Source: an uncultured Gammaproteobacteria bacterium (GTDB lineage Bacteria > Pseudomonadota > Gammaproteobacteria > JAADHQ01). Taken from it: 64,000 nucleotides of DNA. Shown piece after piece: positions 1 through 9,233 of this stretch (position 1 is its first letter; each line of letters opens with the position of its first letter). Below the pieces are notes generated by a model that saw only the letters and a list, made by a program, of their open reading frames with translations, was not told the DNA's origin and made no database searches. The stretch covers positions 1 to 64,000 of the forward strand of contig CAMYJO010000001.1 of the NCBI GenBank assembly GCA_947258755.1, given 5' to 3'. The position numbers were made by a program, and so were the translations under genes.

Positions 1-1148
1 GTTAATTCCTGTTTCCACAACATTAGCCCGGCACCTTGCCTTTTAACGAGAGAAATGTTGCCTGCCTGCTCTTGATGCATCGGAATTCCCACTAACGGAG
101 TGCCTGAATGAATGGCTGTCTGCACAGTGCCAGCACCACCGTGCGTAATCGCGATATCTGCCATCGGGTTCACCAAATGCGCAGGTACATGCGATTTGAA
201 AAGAACCTGATCGGAGGAGTCGCTATTATTATCATCTAGAATGGTCGTTGTCACGATCAGAGTCCGCAAGTCAAGTTCACGGACAATATCAATTATCGCA
301 CGTAGAACTTTGGGTGAGCCTGATACACCCATCGCACAGTAAAGTTTGGTTTGAGGAGTGTCGAAGTGCTCCCGCACTTGCTTAGACACTTCACCGGGAA
401 GTCGAGCGTAACATGGGCCACCGTATCTGTACTTGGGTACTTTGTGAAAGAATTCAGGATGGACTGGGCAATAGTTCTCAAGCTCTTCCGGGCTGATTCC
501 GAGAATGGACGGTGTATCCATTACCAGCGTGAGATCCCCCGCCATGAAATCGAGTGTGCTTTTGTATTGAGGCAAACCCAATTCCAATGCCAGTTGATTG
601 AAGGGCTTAATCCAGAGGCGCGCCCTCGGCATTACCCAATTCACAAACCTGTCCATTGGCAAATGGTGAAATAAACTTACTATACTCCCACCTGCAACGG
701 CAGGTGCGAACTCCGCCATCTTTCGATCAAAAAATGGTGCCGTCCAAGGGCCTGGTTGTTGTACAATAATCGGTATCCCTGCTAACTGAACGGACAAATA
801 AGATGGAAGATTCCATCCGATAAGTACAGCATCGGCATTTACCTGGCGTAAGGCATCGGCTTCTGCTGATACATACGCTTTCAGTTCTTCGTAGGTAAAG
901 AAGCTACTACTTAATGACTTGCTGCCCTCTCCCCGGTTGTATGTCATATATTCGTTCGCACGTTCCGGCGACATGGCAGGAGTGATCGAGACAAGCTCAA
1001 ACCCCGCCTCGCTCGCCAACGATTCATAGGGCCCACCGTGACTAAAGAAAACCACTTCCTGTTCTAGCTTACGGAGGGCATTAGCAATTTCGATCAGACG
1101 GGAGACCTCTGAAAGATAGAAAAAGTGTGGGAAACAAATGATTTTCAT
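1..1148 (-). CDS. UDP-glycosyltransferase (MGT/UGT-like), 3' end outside window
   Basis: The minus-strand frame is open from an ATG at 1148 to the window edge (382 codons, no stop). It starts MKIICFPHFFYLSEV and contains the UGT/MGT donor-site motif HGGAGTVQTAIHSGTP followed by GIPMHQEQAGN near the end, so this is a GT-B fold nucleotide-sugar glycosyltransferase of family 1 type. Such enzymes transfer a sugar to a lipid, macrolide or other small acceptor; the acceptor cannot be told here. Family members are about 400-430 residues, so only a short C-terminal tail is missing. It is the last of three same-strand genes in the 1-2.76 kb block, with 122 bp between it and the upstream DUF4336 gene. 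Base composition is closer to the core genome than that of its two neighbours. Confidence 0.85.
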   Translation of the reverse strand, partial: MKIICFPHFFYLSEVSRLIEIANALRKLEQEVVFFSHGGPYESLASEAGFELVSITPAMSPERANEYMTYNRGEGSKSLSSSFFTYEELKAYVSAEADALRQVNADAVLIGWNLPSYLSVQLAGIPIIVQQPGPWTAPFFDRKMAEFAPAVAGGSIVSLFHHLPMDRFVNWVMPRARLWIKPFNQLALELGLPQYKSTLDFMAGDLTLVMDTPSILGISPEELENYCPVHPEFFHKVPKYRYGGPCYARLPGEVSKQVREHFDTPQTKLYCAMGVSGSPKVLRAIIDIVRELDLRTLIVTTTILDDNNSDSSDQVLFKSHVPAHLVNPMADIAITHGGAGTVQTAIHSGTPLVGIPMHQEQAGNISLVKRQGAGLMLWKQEL

Positions 1149-1149
1149 T

Positions 1150-1276
1150 TTAAATCTATAGATCTCCGTAATATGATGCTATTGCGCTGCATAATGCCTA
1201 CATAACCGGCAAGCTTGCCGCAGGCCTGTCTTTTAGGCCGTAGCTCAAGGTTGTCGGGTTGATGTGATGGTTAGGC
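1150..1276 (-). repeat. attC-like intergenic element (weak)
   Basis: In the minus orientation the stop of the DUF4336 gene overlaps GCCTAAC (complement of GTTAGGC at 1270-1276). This is followed by TCAACCCGAC, a GGCCT/AGGCC hairpin, the 12-base palindrome GGCAAGCTTGCC and, at the far side, CCGGTTAT then GTAGGC. The order resembles R''-L''-hairpin-L'-R' of an integron attC, but the right-hand R' box is imperfect (one T short of GTTAGGC). The region also carries the leader of the glycosyltransferase gene. attC identity is inference; an ordinary spacer with a hairpin is the alternative. Confidence 0.3.
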
Positions 1277-1978
1277 ATTTAGCACCCTTTTCCAAGCAGT
1301 ACGAAGTATATTATTTACATTGTTTTCGATATTTTCTCCATGTGCGAGAATTACTCGCTCAGCATCCCAACTAAGTATTTTGTTTAGCCCAATTTTAACA
1401 ATATTTTTTTCACCCCAACCCATTTGATATTCTGGTGCTGCCTTTGGGTTGTTCCACATCCTAAAAATATATTTCCACCAGAATTGCAATAATAGGCCTG
1501 CTTTATGACGATAATCGTCTCCAATATTTTCTAATAGATCAACCAGAATGAGTGTCTTCGATGGTATGTGTAAAAATGCCACCTCCCAAATATACCTTGT
1601 CCCTTGTATGAGCGACTGCTCTAAAACCCCTTCCCACCTCGGATCAGGTTTAGCACCTAAAATCCAGTCAAATTTTACATCTGGTCGCTTTTTTTCTAAT
1701 CCAGGACACAAGAATGTTTCAGCGTTTGGGTATTTCTCCTGAAAATCAGTAACAAATAAATGATGATAATTTCCAGGGGCTATAATGAACTTAACTACAC
1801 CAAGAGAATCAATCTCCTTTTTTATAGAATCATCTATTCTACAGGGATCGTGAATTATTAATTCTCCATTATTCAACTTTATGATGGTAGTTCGGGCAAA
1901 CAAATCCATACCACCAAATCTTATAGGATACTCTAGCATCCATATTTGACCTTTTACATATTCAGTGAGCTGTCTCAT
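1271..1978 (-). CDS. DUF4336 family protein (metallo-beta-lactamase-like fold), copy 1
   Basis: This 235-residue protein has the features of DUF4336: an N-terminal beta-rich part (WMLEYPIRFGGMDL), the segment IIAPGNYHHLFVTDFQ, the ILVDLLENI segment and a terminal VILAHGENI. These match the order of strands and the HH and H-G positions of a reduced metallo-beta-lactamase fold. The function of DUF4336 proteins is not established, and no complete HxHxDH zinc motif is present. It is a paralogue of the next gene upstream (2066-2758); the two share overall length, the HHLF motif and the closing HGE. It is AT-rich compared with genes after 3 kb, which fits acquisition by transfer. The ATG at 1978 is the first good start after the spacer. 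Confidence 0.75.
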   Translation of the reverse strand: MRQLTEYVKGQIWMLEYPIRFGGMDLFARTTIIKLNNGELIIHDPCRIDDSIKKEIDSLGVVKFIIAPGNYHHLFVTDFQEKYPNAETFLCPGLEKKRPDVKFDWILGAKPDPRWEGVLEQSLIQGTRYIWEVAFLHIPSKTLILVDLLENIGDDYRHKAGLLLQFWWKYIFRMWNNPKAAPEYQMGWGEKNIVKIGLNKILSWDAERVILAHGENIENNVNNILRTAWKRVLNA

Positions 1979-2065
1979 TGATATCCGTTGTTAGTGCCTC
2001 AATATCCACTTAACTGACGGAGGTACACCTGCACCGGCGACCAGCTGAAGTGTTTGTTATGCCAT
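1979..2065 (-). repeat. attC-like intergenic element (weak), second site
   Basis: Read on the minus strand, the bases after the upstream stop are GGCATAAC (2056-2063), then CACTTCAGCTGG and, 40 bases on, GTTAAGT (2008-2014), which fits the integron core consensus GTTRRRY. The R''-like GGCATAAC is the exact complement of GTTATGCC found at the 5' end of the same unit (2774-2781), as expected for a cassette bounded by its own core site. The L''/L' pairing is poor and no integrase gene is visible. Confidence 0.3.
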
Positions 2066-2758
2066 TTAGTGCAACCATCTAAATGATTTAATAAGAAACT
2101 CAGAACCATTTCCAATTATGCACTCTCCATGTGAAATAATTATATTTGCAGGTTTCCAGTCAAGCATTTTATCAAACGTAACCCTGGCTTTGGCCTTTCC
2201 AAAAAGAAAACTCAGCCTCCAATCTATCGGGGTTTTTCCATTAGGCGATAATATACCAGTAAGCCATGCAATTGGTTTTTGCCACCAGTTAAATGCTGTC
2301 GAGTTAAAGTTTTCTATTAAATCAGTTAGTATTAATGTTTTTGAACTTACATGAAAAAATACTACTTCTTCCATGAGCGGGCTACCTTGAAATATTATTT
2401 GCTCTATTTCATCTTCCCATTCCTTTTCCGAAGAATTGGTCAATTGTTTTGTAAAGTTAATATCATGTCTCTTCTGCGCTAAACCAGACGCTGCATAGCA
2501 TTTTGCATCCGGGTATACGGATAGCCATTCAGACAAAAACAAGTGATGAAGTTTGTTTGGTGAAATTAAATATTCTACTTTACCAAGCTCTGCTAACTCT
2601 TCTTTAAGTGCTTTATTTAATTTTTCTGGCGAATGTATCCATAAAGAGCCATTCCGTAACTGAATAACAGTCATTCTTGTAGAAAATGGGAACCCATGAA
2701 AGTTGACAGTATCTCCATCATAAACCCAAATATTTTTATCTACATTTTTTAATTGCAT
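2066..2758 (-). CDS. DUF4336 family protein, copy 2
   Basis: The 230-residue product is a paralogue of the 1271-1978 gene, with the same landmarks: an N-terminal strand pair (NIWVYDGDTVNFHGFPF), LISPNKLHHLFLSEW, KTLILTDLIENF and a final IIISHGECI. The family has a metallo-beta-lactamase-like fold with unknown activity. Sequence AT content is high and codon choice differs from the core genes. It is the first gene of the three-gene block; a perfect TATAAT lies 28-33 bases before the start, so this gene probably carries the block's promoter. The tandem paralogue arrangement suggests duplication or stepwise capture. Confidence 0.75.
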   Translation of the reverse strand: MQLKNVDKNIWVYDGDTVNFHGFPFSTRMTVIQLRNGSLWIHSPEKLNKALKEELAELGKVEYLISPNKLHHLFLSEWLSVYPDAKCYAASGLAQKRHDINFTKQLTNSSEKEWEDEIEQIIFQGSPLMEEVVFFHVSSKTLILTDLIENFNSTAFNWWQKPIAWLTGILSPNGKTPIDWRLSFLFGKAKARVTFDKMLDWKPANIIISHGECIIGNGSEFLIKSFRWLH

Positions 2759-3156
2759 GGGTATTCCTACTTAGGCATAACTGTAATTATAGGACAAATC
2801 GTCCAATAACATTCGTTTCATCGATCAACTTTTTTTCTTCTTATTGATTGTGAATTAACACTTCATGTCACTCAACATCCAGTATACAAATGGGCAAAAG
2901 AGACAGGTTGCTATCTATCATGCATATTTACTAAAAACAATATCTTATAGAACAAAGTAGAAATCCCCGGTCGGCCACTTTAAGTCGATAGCAGCCTATA
3001 ATTCATTATGGCTGAAAGACCAAGAAAAACCAGGGCATTCAAGGCTGGGTAAATTGTGCAAAAGCAGATTTAAACACCTCACTGCAGACGGCGAAGAAAT
3101 CGGTAGCGAGCCGAATGTTGGATGGATGTGAAAATTAGCCACTCAGATCTACCACC
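2759..3156. promoter_or_regulatory. 398-bp spacer with likely minus-strand promoter
   Basis: On the minus strand a TATAAT box lies at 2786-2791, beside a GGAC-N5-GTCC dyad (2792-2804) that could be an operator. GTTATGCC (minus, 2774-2781) sits between the box and the DUF4336 start. No convincing -35 was found at 17 bases. The rest, up to the antiporter stop at 3157, holds no recognisable gene; short open frames of fewer than 20 codons have no family features. No integron integrase remnant was recognised. Confidence 0.4.
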
Positions 3157-4764
3157 TTACATTTCCTCTTCCACAAAAGACTTTAGTTCATTGGCGAAAC
3201 CCAGGCCGGCTTCCGCATAGATATTGAAAGTATAGCCGACACCAATAGCCTTCAAAGCTTCTTCCTCATCGGGGTATTTAGTCGTAGCAGCGATGTGACC
3301 ATGGTAGCCCAAATCTTTGAGTCGTAAAGCTGCATTCATATTGGCTTTATGCGTCGGCAAGGTCAGCAATACCCATTGCAGTCCGTCGAGCAACTCGGGC
3401 GCACGGACCCAGAAATCCGGGTTCGTTGCATCCCCGCGGACCACGTTCCTGCCCGCTGCACTGTGCTGTGTTGCCTTCTCCTGTTCGATTTCAACGCCGA
3501 CCAGGCGGCCCGGATAGTCCGGTTCCATCGCATTGTAGGCTGCCGTGCCCATACGCCCCATACCAAACACCACCACTTTGATGTGCGCCAGGTCCAGGTT
3601 CTCTTCGCCGAATAGACGCTTCGAGCGCTCGAAACATTTCAGCCTGGGTCGCCATGCATGGTACAAGCTGTCTCGGATATTGACCAATGGCGCTGAAAGG
3701 ATGAAGGAAATCGATATCACGACGGCGAACACCGCCAGCCATTCTTTCGGCAACCAACCCGCCGAGACTGCAATGGCACCTACGATCAAACCGAATTCAC
3801 TATAGTTCGCCAGGTTGAGCGAAGTACGCCACGAGGTGCTGGCCCTGAGGTAGAACAAGTTGAACAGACCGAAGTACAATGACACCTTGAGCGGCAGGAA
3901 CAGGATGAACAACAGTGCAATCATCAGTTCGGTCCAGCCAGGCACAGCGGTCATACCTACACTTAGGAAGAAACCCACCAGGAACAGCTCCTTGAAACCG
4001 AGCAGTGCTTTTGCCAGCTCGTTAGCCTTGGGATGGTTGGCGAGCAGCATGCCGAATACCAGCGCACCGACATCCTCTTTGATACCGGCCAGCTCGAAGA
4101 TATCCGCGCCGACCAGTGCCAGTGTGATACCGAACAGGATCAACAATTCACCATGCCCCACCCTGTCGAGCACCCTGTATATCAGGAAACGCAGTGGTAT
4201 CAGTACGACCAGCGCCAGCGCCAGCGGAGTTGGTAATTTGCCTATCGACACGGCGATAAACACCACCGCCGCGATATCCTGCACCACCAGCACACCAATC
4301 GCGATCCGACCATGCCTGGAATCAGTCGCACCGAGTTCATCGAGGGTCTTTACTGCGAACACGGTGCTGGAGAATGACATGGCGAAACCGATGAGCAAGG
4401 CGGTTTCAGTATCGAGGCCGGTCAGCAGCGGCAAGCTGGTAAACGATAGCAACAGCAACATCGCGGCCATCAGCAACGTCACCACCACTATGTGCAGGGT
4501 CGCCACGCCCCATACCTCGGGCCTCGCCAGCGACTTCAGCTTGAGCTTGAGCCCGATGGAGAATAGCAGCAGGGTGATACCCAGGTCAGCCATCGCATTG
4601 AGGAACTCGCCACCCTCCGCACCCAGCGCGTTGAGCATGAATCCGGCCACCAGGAAGCCGACAAGAGGCGGCAAGCCCACCACCTTTATCGCCAGACCAC
4701 AGAGAAAGGCGATAGCTATCCAGAGCGGGTCACTATAATGAATTGAGAGTAATTGTGGATCCAT
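3157..4764 (-). CDS. CPA2 monovalent cation:proton antiporter with TrkA-N domain (YbaL/KefB-like)
   Basis: The 535-residue protein has about 12 hydrophobic segments over residues 10-370 (Na+/H+ exchanger fold, with the VVQDIAAVVF segment typical of CPA2 transporters). A cytoplasmic Rossmann domain follows from about residue 394, with the nucleotide-binding GMGRMG motif. CPA2 transporters exchange K+ or Na+ for protons across the inner membrane, and the TrkA-N/RCK domain gates them through NAD(H) or similar ligands. The ligand and ion cannot be read from sequence. It is shorter than KefB/KefC and has no obvious ancillary KefF/G gene beside it, so it stands alone. The gap upstream carries the 147-bp inverted-repeat element. 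Confidence 0.88.
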   Translation of the reverse strand: MDPQLLSIHYSDPLWIAIAFLCGLAIKVVGLPPLVGFLVAGFMLNALGAEGGEFLNAMADLGITLLLFSIGLKLKLKSLARPEVWGVATLHIVVVTLLMAAMLLLLSFTSLPLLTGLDTETALLIGFAMSFSSTVFAVKTLDELGATDSRHGRIAIGVLVVQDIAAVVFIAVSIGKLPTPLALALVVLIPLRFLIYRVLDRVGHGELLILFGITLALVGADIFELAGIKEDVGALVFGMLLANHPKANELAKALLGFKELFLVGFFLSVGMTAVPGWTELMIALLFILFLPLKVSLYFGLFNLFYLRASTSWRTSLNLANYSEFGLIVGAIAVSAGWLPKEWLAVFAVVISISFILSAPLVNIRDSLYHAWRPRLKCFERSKRLFGEENLDLAHIKVVVFGMGRMGTAAYNAMEPDYPGRLVGVEIEQEKATQHSAAGRNVVRGDATNPDFWVRAPELLDGLQWVLLTLPTHKANMNAALRLKDLGYHGHIAATTKYPDEEEALKAIGVGYTFNIYAEAGLGFANELKSFVEEEM

Positions 4765-5015
4765 AGTACCCCGGCGAAATATTCACTGAGTCACAATATG
4801 CGCTAACAGTATCTGGATTACTCCATTCCATTGCAAGTGTATCATTACTAATGGTAACGCGCAGGCTACAATAAATACTAGCCCAGGTCTGCCCAGCGCT
4901 TTCCTTGATGCTACTTCAAGCTGGAATGGCGCGTACAAGGCATTTTCAGGATATAGCAAATTGGCAGTTTATACTTGTATTTTTCCATTGATACCAATTT
5001 CACACTAATGACTGT

Positions 5016-5162
5016 GGAGCCTCTGATTAATTCGAAATTCTAGGTCATTGCGAGTACCCTCTGGGGCATAAACTACGCGCGGCAATCTGTTAAATAGAAT
5101 CTTGTAGTTACAGATTGCTTCGTCGTTACTCTCCTCGCAATGACTAATTAATCAGAGGCTCC
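5016..5162. repeat. 147-bp MITE-like element with 17-bp perfect terminal inverted repeats
   Basis: GGAGCCTCTGATTAATT at 5016-5032 is repeated exactly in inverted form at 5146-5162. Inside are two further inverted pairs: GTCATTGCGAG (5044-5054) with its complement at 5134-5144, and GCAATCTGT (5082-5090) with its complement at 5110-5118. The whole unit can therefore fold into one long hairpin. It encodes nothing. The internal GTCATTGCGAG ... GCAATCTG pattern resembles dispersed repeats that I recall from several bacterial genomes. No clear target-site duplication flanks it. The neighbouring 4765-5015 holds nothing else recognisable. Confidence 0.75.
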
Positions 5163-5188
5163 TTGCAAATAACACTATGACTGTTATA

Positions 5189-5663
5189 TCAGCTTGCTGC
5201 AAATTTCAGGCGCAGCAGCTTATGTAATTCCATTGCTACCAACATCGTCAATGCGATTGCCAATAACTCCAACCAGTGCGATGGACTGACCGGCTTGATA
5301 TTGAGGACATCACTGATCCATGGGGTATACATCGCGCCAATGTGTATCAGTTATGCAGCCAGGGTCCCCATTAACAAGATCGGATTACTGAAAAAATTCA
5401 TACGCAAAACCGAATGCGTTTCCGAACGACAATTGAACACATGCACATTCTCGAACAATACCATTAGTAGCAGCGTGCCGTTACGCGCTTCATCGAGATT
5501 AAATCCTCTATGCAACAACCACTGGAAAACGATGAATGCCAAGACGCCAATCGTTATCGCCGAAATCAACACTCGCTCTATCATCAGACGGTTGAAGATC
5601 GACTCTGCCGGCGATCTTGGTGGATGCTTCAGCTCATCCCCTTCGGCAGGCCATTCAATAAAA
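5189..5663 (-). pseudogene. C-terminal fragment of a P-type cation ATPase, with an internal stop
   Basis: Read on the minus strand this is the C-terminal membrane part of a P2-type ATPase: PAEGDELKHPPRSP (end of the M5-M6 region), then FNRLMIERVLISA, then FENVHVFNCRSETHS, a hallmark of the cation-ATPase C domain. The frame is broken by a TAA right after MGTLAA, where relatives have Gln. It then resumes as LIHIGAMYTPWISDV and ends at a TGA at 5189-5191. The N-terminal side is cut by the palindromic element at 5664-5725. It has no catalytic domains and cannot work. The matching N-terminal fragment of such a protein lies at 8711-9190, on the far side of an intact ATPase gene. Confidence 0.8.
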
Positions 5664-5725
5664 AAAACTGGGTCAGAGAACAATTGTTGCCAATATTAGA
5701 GAATATTGTTCTCTGACCCGGTTTT
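5664..5725. repeat. 62-bp palindromic repeat (GGGTCAGAGAACAAT type)
   Basis: GGGTCAGAGAACAAT (5670-5684) is present inverted at 5705-5719. The arms extend outward into AAAAAC and GTTTTT with one mismatch, giving 21-base arms around a 20-base loop. GGGTCAGAG-type palindromes are, from memory, a dispersed family associated with REP-type or IS200-like transposases. Here it lies exactly at the break of the ATPase fragment, so it probably inserted there or marks the deletion end. The remaining 5726-5833 has only a short open frame of unknown origin, perhaps the tail of a lost gene. Confidence 0.65.
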
Positions 5726-5833
5726 TCCTGTCCACGCGATGCTTCATCCAGTCGGTATAGTTCGAGGCGCGTTGACCTTTGTCGATAATAAAGGACACCT
5801 GCCGGCCACACTTTTAAAATGGCTGTCTTTATT

Positions 5834-8680
5834 CTATTTATTTCTATCTATGTGGCGCACAAAATACTTCTCTAGCTCAACGAGAAATAGTACTGAGGAG
5901 GCGACTAACACAATACGCAACCATATAGTGAAGTCAATTGCCGTGGTGCCAAATAAGGATTGCATAGGTGTAAAATAAGTAAAAGCCAATTGAAAGATGG
6001 CAAGAATAGCAATGGCAATCAGTACATAACGATTACCTGTTAACCCTGCCCGATTAAATACCGTTGCTGTAATATAACGAGAATTGAATAGATAAAAAAT
6101 CTCGAACATAACCAGTGTATTTACAGCAACCGTTCGTGCATGCTCAATACTGACGCCTCGCTCCATTTCCCAAAGAAAGAGTCCGAATGTTCCACTCATC
6201 AGAATAACGGAGACAAAAGCAACACGCCAAATAAGATGAGGAGTCAACATCGCCTCATGGGCATCACGTGGTGGACGCCGCATCACATTCTGTTCTGGTG
6301 GCTCAAATGCCAACGACAACGCTAATGTAACAGCCGTCACCATATTCACCCAGAGAATCTGAACAGGCGTTAATGGTAGCTGGTGAAAACCAAACAAGAT
6401 GGCAACCAGGATAATCAGTGCCTCGCCACCATTGGTCGGCAAAATAAAAAGAATAGCCTTTTTGAGGTTATCGTAAACAGTGCGCCCTTCTTCCACGGCG
6501 TGAGTGATTGAGGCGAAATTATCATCGGCAAGCACCATTTCAGCGGCTTCCTTTGCTGCTTCTGTGCCGTTGTGACCCATAGCAGTACCTACATCGGCAC
6601 GTTTCAAGGCCGGAGCATCGTTTACGCCATCACCCGTCATCGCCACAATCAAACCCTGTTCCTGCATCAGTCTTACTAAAAGCAACTTGTGCTCAGGATT
6701 GACACGCGCATACACATCAACATCCTGCACGCATTGTCGCAACTCGTCCTCACTCATTAATTCCAGTTCTTGTCCGGTGAGTACGTCTTCGGCATTAGTG
6801 AGTTTCAGTTGCCGGGCGATGGCCCGCGCTGTGGCACCGTGATCACCTGTGATCATCTTTACGCGAATGCCTGCCATGCCACATGTTTTCACAGCCTCAA
6901 TGGCCTCCTCGCGAGGAGGGTCGATCAAGCCAAACATGCCCAACATAGTCAAGCCATTTTCCACATCACTGAAACTAAGCTCCATCTGCTGACTTGATAC
7001 TGGCTTGACCGCAATGGCCAGCACCCGCTGCCCGCTTTCTGCCATTGCCTCAATACGCGCCAGCCAATGATCTTTATCCAGTGGTTGATCACCATCAACA
7101 ATCCTCTGATGAGTACACATCTCTAACACACGCTCAGGCGCACCTTTAAGATAGATAAAAGCGTCACCCATGTGACTATGATGTAGAGTCGCCATAAAGC
7201 GATGCTCTGATTCAAAAGGGATGAGATCGGTGCGCGGGTAGTGCTTGACCTCTACCTCAATATCCAAACCCGCCTTTAAACCTGACACCAGCAACGCACC
7301 CTCCATAGGGTCTCCATAAACTAACCATTCACTATTATTCTGTTCCAATGAGGCATCGTTACAGAGTATTGCTGCACGCAGCACCTCCAACAGAAGGGGG
7401 CGCTCCTCTGGTAGTACGTCTCTGTTCGCAAGAGAAACCGCGCCGTGCGGATCATAGCCCGTGCCCCCAAGCTCAAACAGATTGGCGGTAGTTGCAATTG
7501 CACGAACAGTCATTTCATTACGTGTCAGGGTACCGGTTTTATCTGAGCAAATGACCGTCACTGCCCCCAAGGTCTCGACAGCAGGAAGTTTGCGAATTAT
7601 GGCATTTCGCCGGGCCATACGCTGTACACCCATAGCCAGTGTTATGGTCATGATGGCGGGCAATCCTTCGGGAATCGCAGCCACTGCCAGGCTGACAGCA
7701 GCAAGAAACATTTCTGCAATGGCGTAATCGCGTAGAAATACGCCGAATGCGAAGGTAGCTACAGCGATCACCAGGATGGCCACAGTAAGCCAGCGACCAA
7801 ACTGGGCCATCTGGCGTAATAGCGGCGTTGTCATAGATTCCACTTCCGCAACCAATGAGCTGATATGACCAAGCTCCGTTTGCGCGCCGGTCGCCACCAC
7901 TACCCCTGCCCCCTGGCCGTGCGTAACAAGGGTGCCTGAATGGGCCATGCAGCGGCGATCACCGATCACGGCTTCTTGAGCGACAGGATCGGTGGTCTTT
8001 TCCACGGCTACCGACTCTCCCGTCAAGGCCGATTCCTGAATTTGCAGTCCCTTGATCCGGAACAAGCGCAGGTCTGCCGGCACCTTATCGCCTGATTGCA
8101 GCAGGACGATATCACCGGGCACTAATTCTTCTGCCGGGACCGTCAGTTGTCGGCCATTACGCATGACCATTGCGTTCGGAGAAAGCATCTGTCGTATTGC
8201 TTTCAAAGCATTCTCGGCCTTGCCCTCCTGTACGAACCCGATCACTGCATTAATAAAAACTACAAAGAGGATCACACTGGCATCCACCCAATGTCCCAGC
8301 ATGGCTGTGACAGCACTTGCAATAATCAATACATAGATCAGCACATTGTGGAATTGGCAGAAAAACCGTACCAGTGGACCCCGTATTTTTGCTTCGGGAA
8401 GCTGATTCGGCCCGTGTTTGGCAAGTCTGTTAGTGATCTCTTCTGTGGATAGACCGTCCGGGGTTGTATCAAGCGATTCTTGTACCACTGTAGCGCTTTC
8501 GGAATGCCAACTTTCGAGTGTCGAATCCAGGGCAGCTGACTGATCATTTAGCTTCCTGAATGCCTTATGTGACCGGCGTGTGACCACAGCCCCAACAATA
8601 GCCAGAATGATTATCATGACAAGGGCAATCAACCATTCTATGACCGCAATATCAAAATGCCATGTAAGATCATCATTCAT
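5834..8680 (-). CDS. P-type cation-transporting ATPase (P2A, Ca2+-ATPase-like)
   Basis: The 948-residue protein contains the actuator TGES motif, IPEGLPA in M4, the phosphorylation motif DKTGTLT (Asp380), [12 protein letters not shown] in the hinge and the cation-ATPase C domain. IPEGLP and the cation_ATPase_N domain ([18 protein letters not shown]) place it in the P2 group near SERCA/PMCA-type calcium pumps; Mn2+ or Na+ specificity is possible. It has an extra N-terminal membrane helix and linker (residues 1-60) before the usual N domain, longer than common bacterial P2A pumps. The gene is intact but is flanked on both sides by pieces of a second ATPase, so the locus has recombined. The start at 8680 follows a purine-rich GAAAAAGG. 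Confidence 0.88.
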   Translation of the reverse strand: MNDDLTWHFDIAVIEWLIALVMIIILAIVGAVVTRRSHKAFRKLNDQSAALDSTLESWHSESATVVQESLDTTPDGLSTEEITNRLAKHGPNQLPEAKIRGPLVRFFCQFHNVLIYVLIIASAVTAMLGHWVDASVILFVVFINAVIGFVQEGKAENALKAIRQMLSPNAMVMRNGRQLTVPAEELVPGDIVLLQSGDKVPADLRLFRIKGLQIQESALTGESVAVEKTTDPVAQEAVIGDRRCMAHSGTLVTHGQGAGVVVATGAQTELGHISSLVAEVESMTTPLLRQMAQFGRWLTVAILVIAVATFAFGVFLRDYAIAEMFLAAVSLAVAAIPEGLPAIMTITLAMGVQRMARRNAIIRKLPAVETLGAVTVICSDKTGTLTRNEMTVRAIATTANLFELGGTGYDPHGAVSLANRDVLPEERPLLLEVLRAAILCNDASLEQNNSEWLVYGDPMEGALLVSGLKAGLDIEVEVKHYPRTDLIPFESEHRFMATLHHSHMGDAFIYLKGAPERVLEMCTHQRIVDGDQPLDKDHWLARIEAMAESGQRVLAIAVKPVSSQQMELSFSDVENGLTMLGMFGLIDPPREEAIEAVKTCGMAGIRVKMITGDHGATARAIARQLKLTNAEDVLTGQELELMSEDELRQCVQDVDVYARVNPEHKLLLVRLMQEQGLIVAMTGDGVNDAPALKRADVGTAMGHNGTEAAKEAAEMVLADDNFASITHAVEEGRTVYDNLKKAILFILPTNGGEALIILVAILFGFHQLPLTPVQILWVNMVTAVTLALSLAFEPPEQNVMRRPPRDAHEAMLTPHLIWRVAFVSVILMSGTFGLFLWEMERGVSIEHARTVAVNTLVMFEIFYLFNSRYITATVFNRAGLTGNRYVLIAIAILAIFQLAFTYFTPMQSLFGTTAIDFTIWLRIVLVASSVLFLVELEKYFVRHIDRNK

Positions 8681-8710
8681 CTGAATACCTTTTTCATAGG
8701 ATAATTTTAT

Positions 8711-9190
8711 TTAGATTTGGAGTAATACGATATCACCGATGACCAGCTCATCGGAATCAATTTCATAGGTATCGGCATCACGCAGTACTCGGCTTTTTGA
8801 GGTCACCAGCTGATGCAAGGCCTCGGCTGCCTGTTGGGCCGAGTATTCCTGGAAGGTGCCGATGATGGCGTTGACAAGTAATACCGCGGTGATAAAGCCG
8901 GCGTCTGACCACTCCTGGATGGCGACGGATAACAGTGCCGCAGCCACCAGCATATAGATTAAAGGACTGGCAAACTGGTGTAGAAAAATTCTACCAATAC
9001 CCGGAGGCTTAGCCCTGGGCAAAGTATTGGCACCATCACGCTGTAAACGCACAGACGCTTCTGTCGTTGATAAGCCTTGAGTGGAACTGTGCACAGCATC
9101 GAGCACATCTGCTGTCGATGCCGCATGCGGCGCGATCAGCGGGTCGACGCCTGCCCAGTCTGGTTTTATTGAATGGCTATCGGCCTGCAT
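8711..9190 (-). pseudogene. N-terminal fragment of a P-type ATPase
   Basis: The 159-residue frame has the cation-ATPase N-terminal domain (GLSTTEASVRLQRDGANTL), M1-M2 (FLHQFASPLIYMLV; FITAVLLVNAIIGTFQE) and the beginning of the actuator domain, and stops at GDIVLLQI. In relatives, including the intact gene next to it, GDIVLLQ continues SGDKVPADL. It therefore breaks off in the A domain and lacks the phosphorylation, nucleotide and transport regions. Together with 5189-5663 it could be the two ends of one ancestral gene, whose middle was lost when the intact ATPase gene came to lie between them. Whether a short membrane protein is still made is unknown. Confidence 0.75.
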
Positions 9191-9233
9191 AGGTTATATA
9201 AACCATTGCGCTAACAGATGGCGTAAGCAATCA

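Noticed and set aside
3860-4738. 292-codon open frame opposite the antiporter gene
   Set aside because: It is Ser/Thr/Pro-rich nonsense antisense to a clear membrane transporter; such frames arise from the codon pattern of hydrophobic genes.
8711-9190. Functional small membrane protein
   Set aside because: It ends in the middle of an ATPase actuator domain at a motif shared with full-length pumps, so it is treated as a gene remnant.
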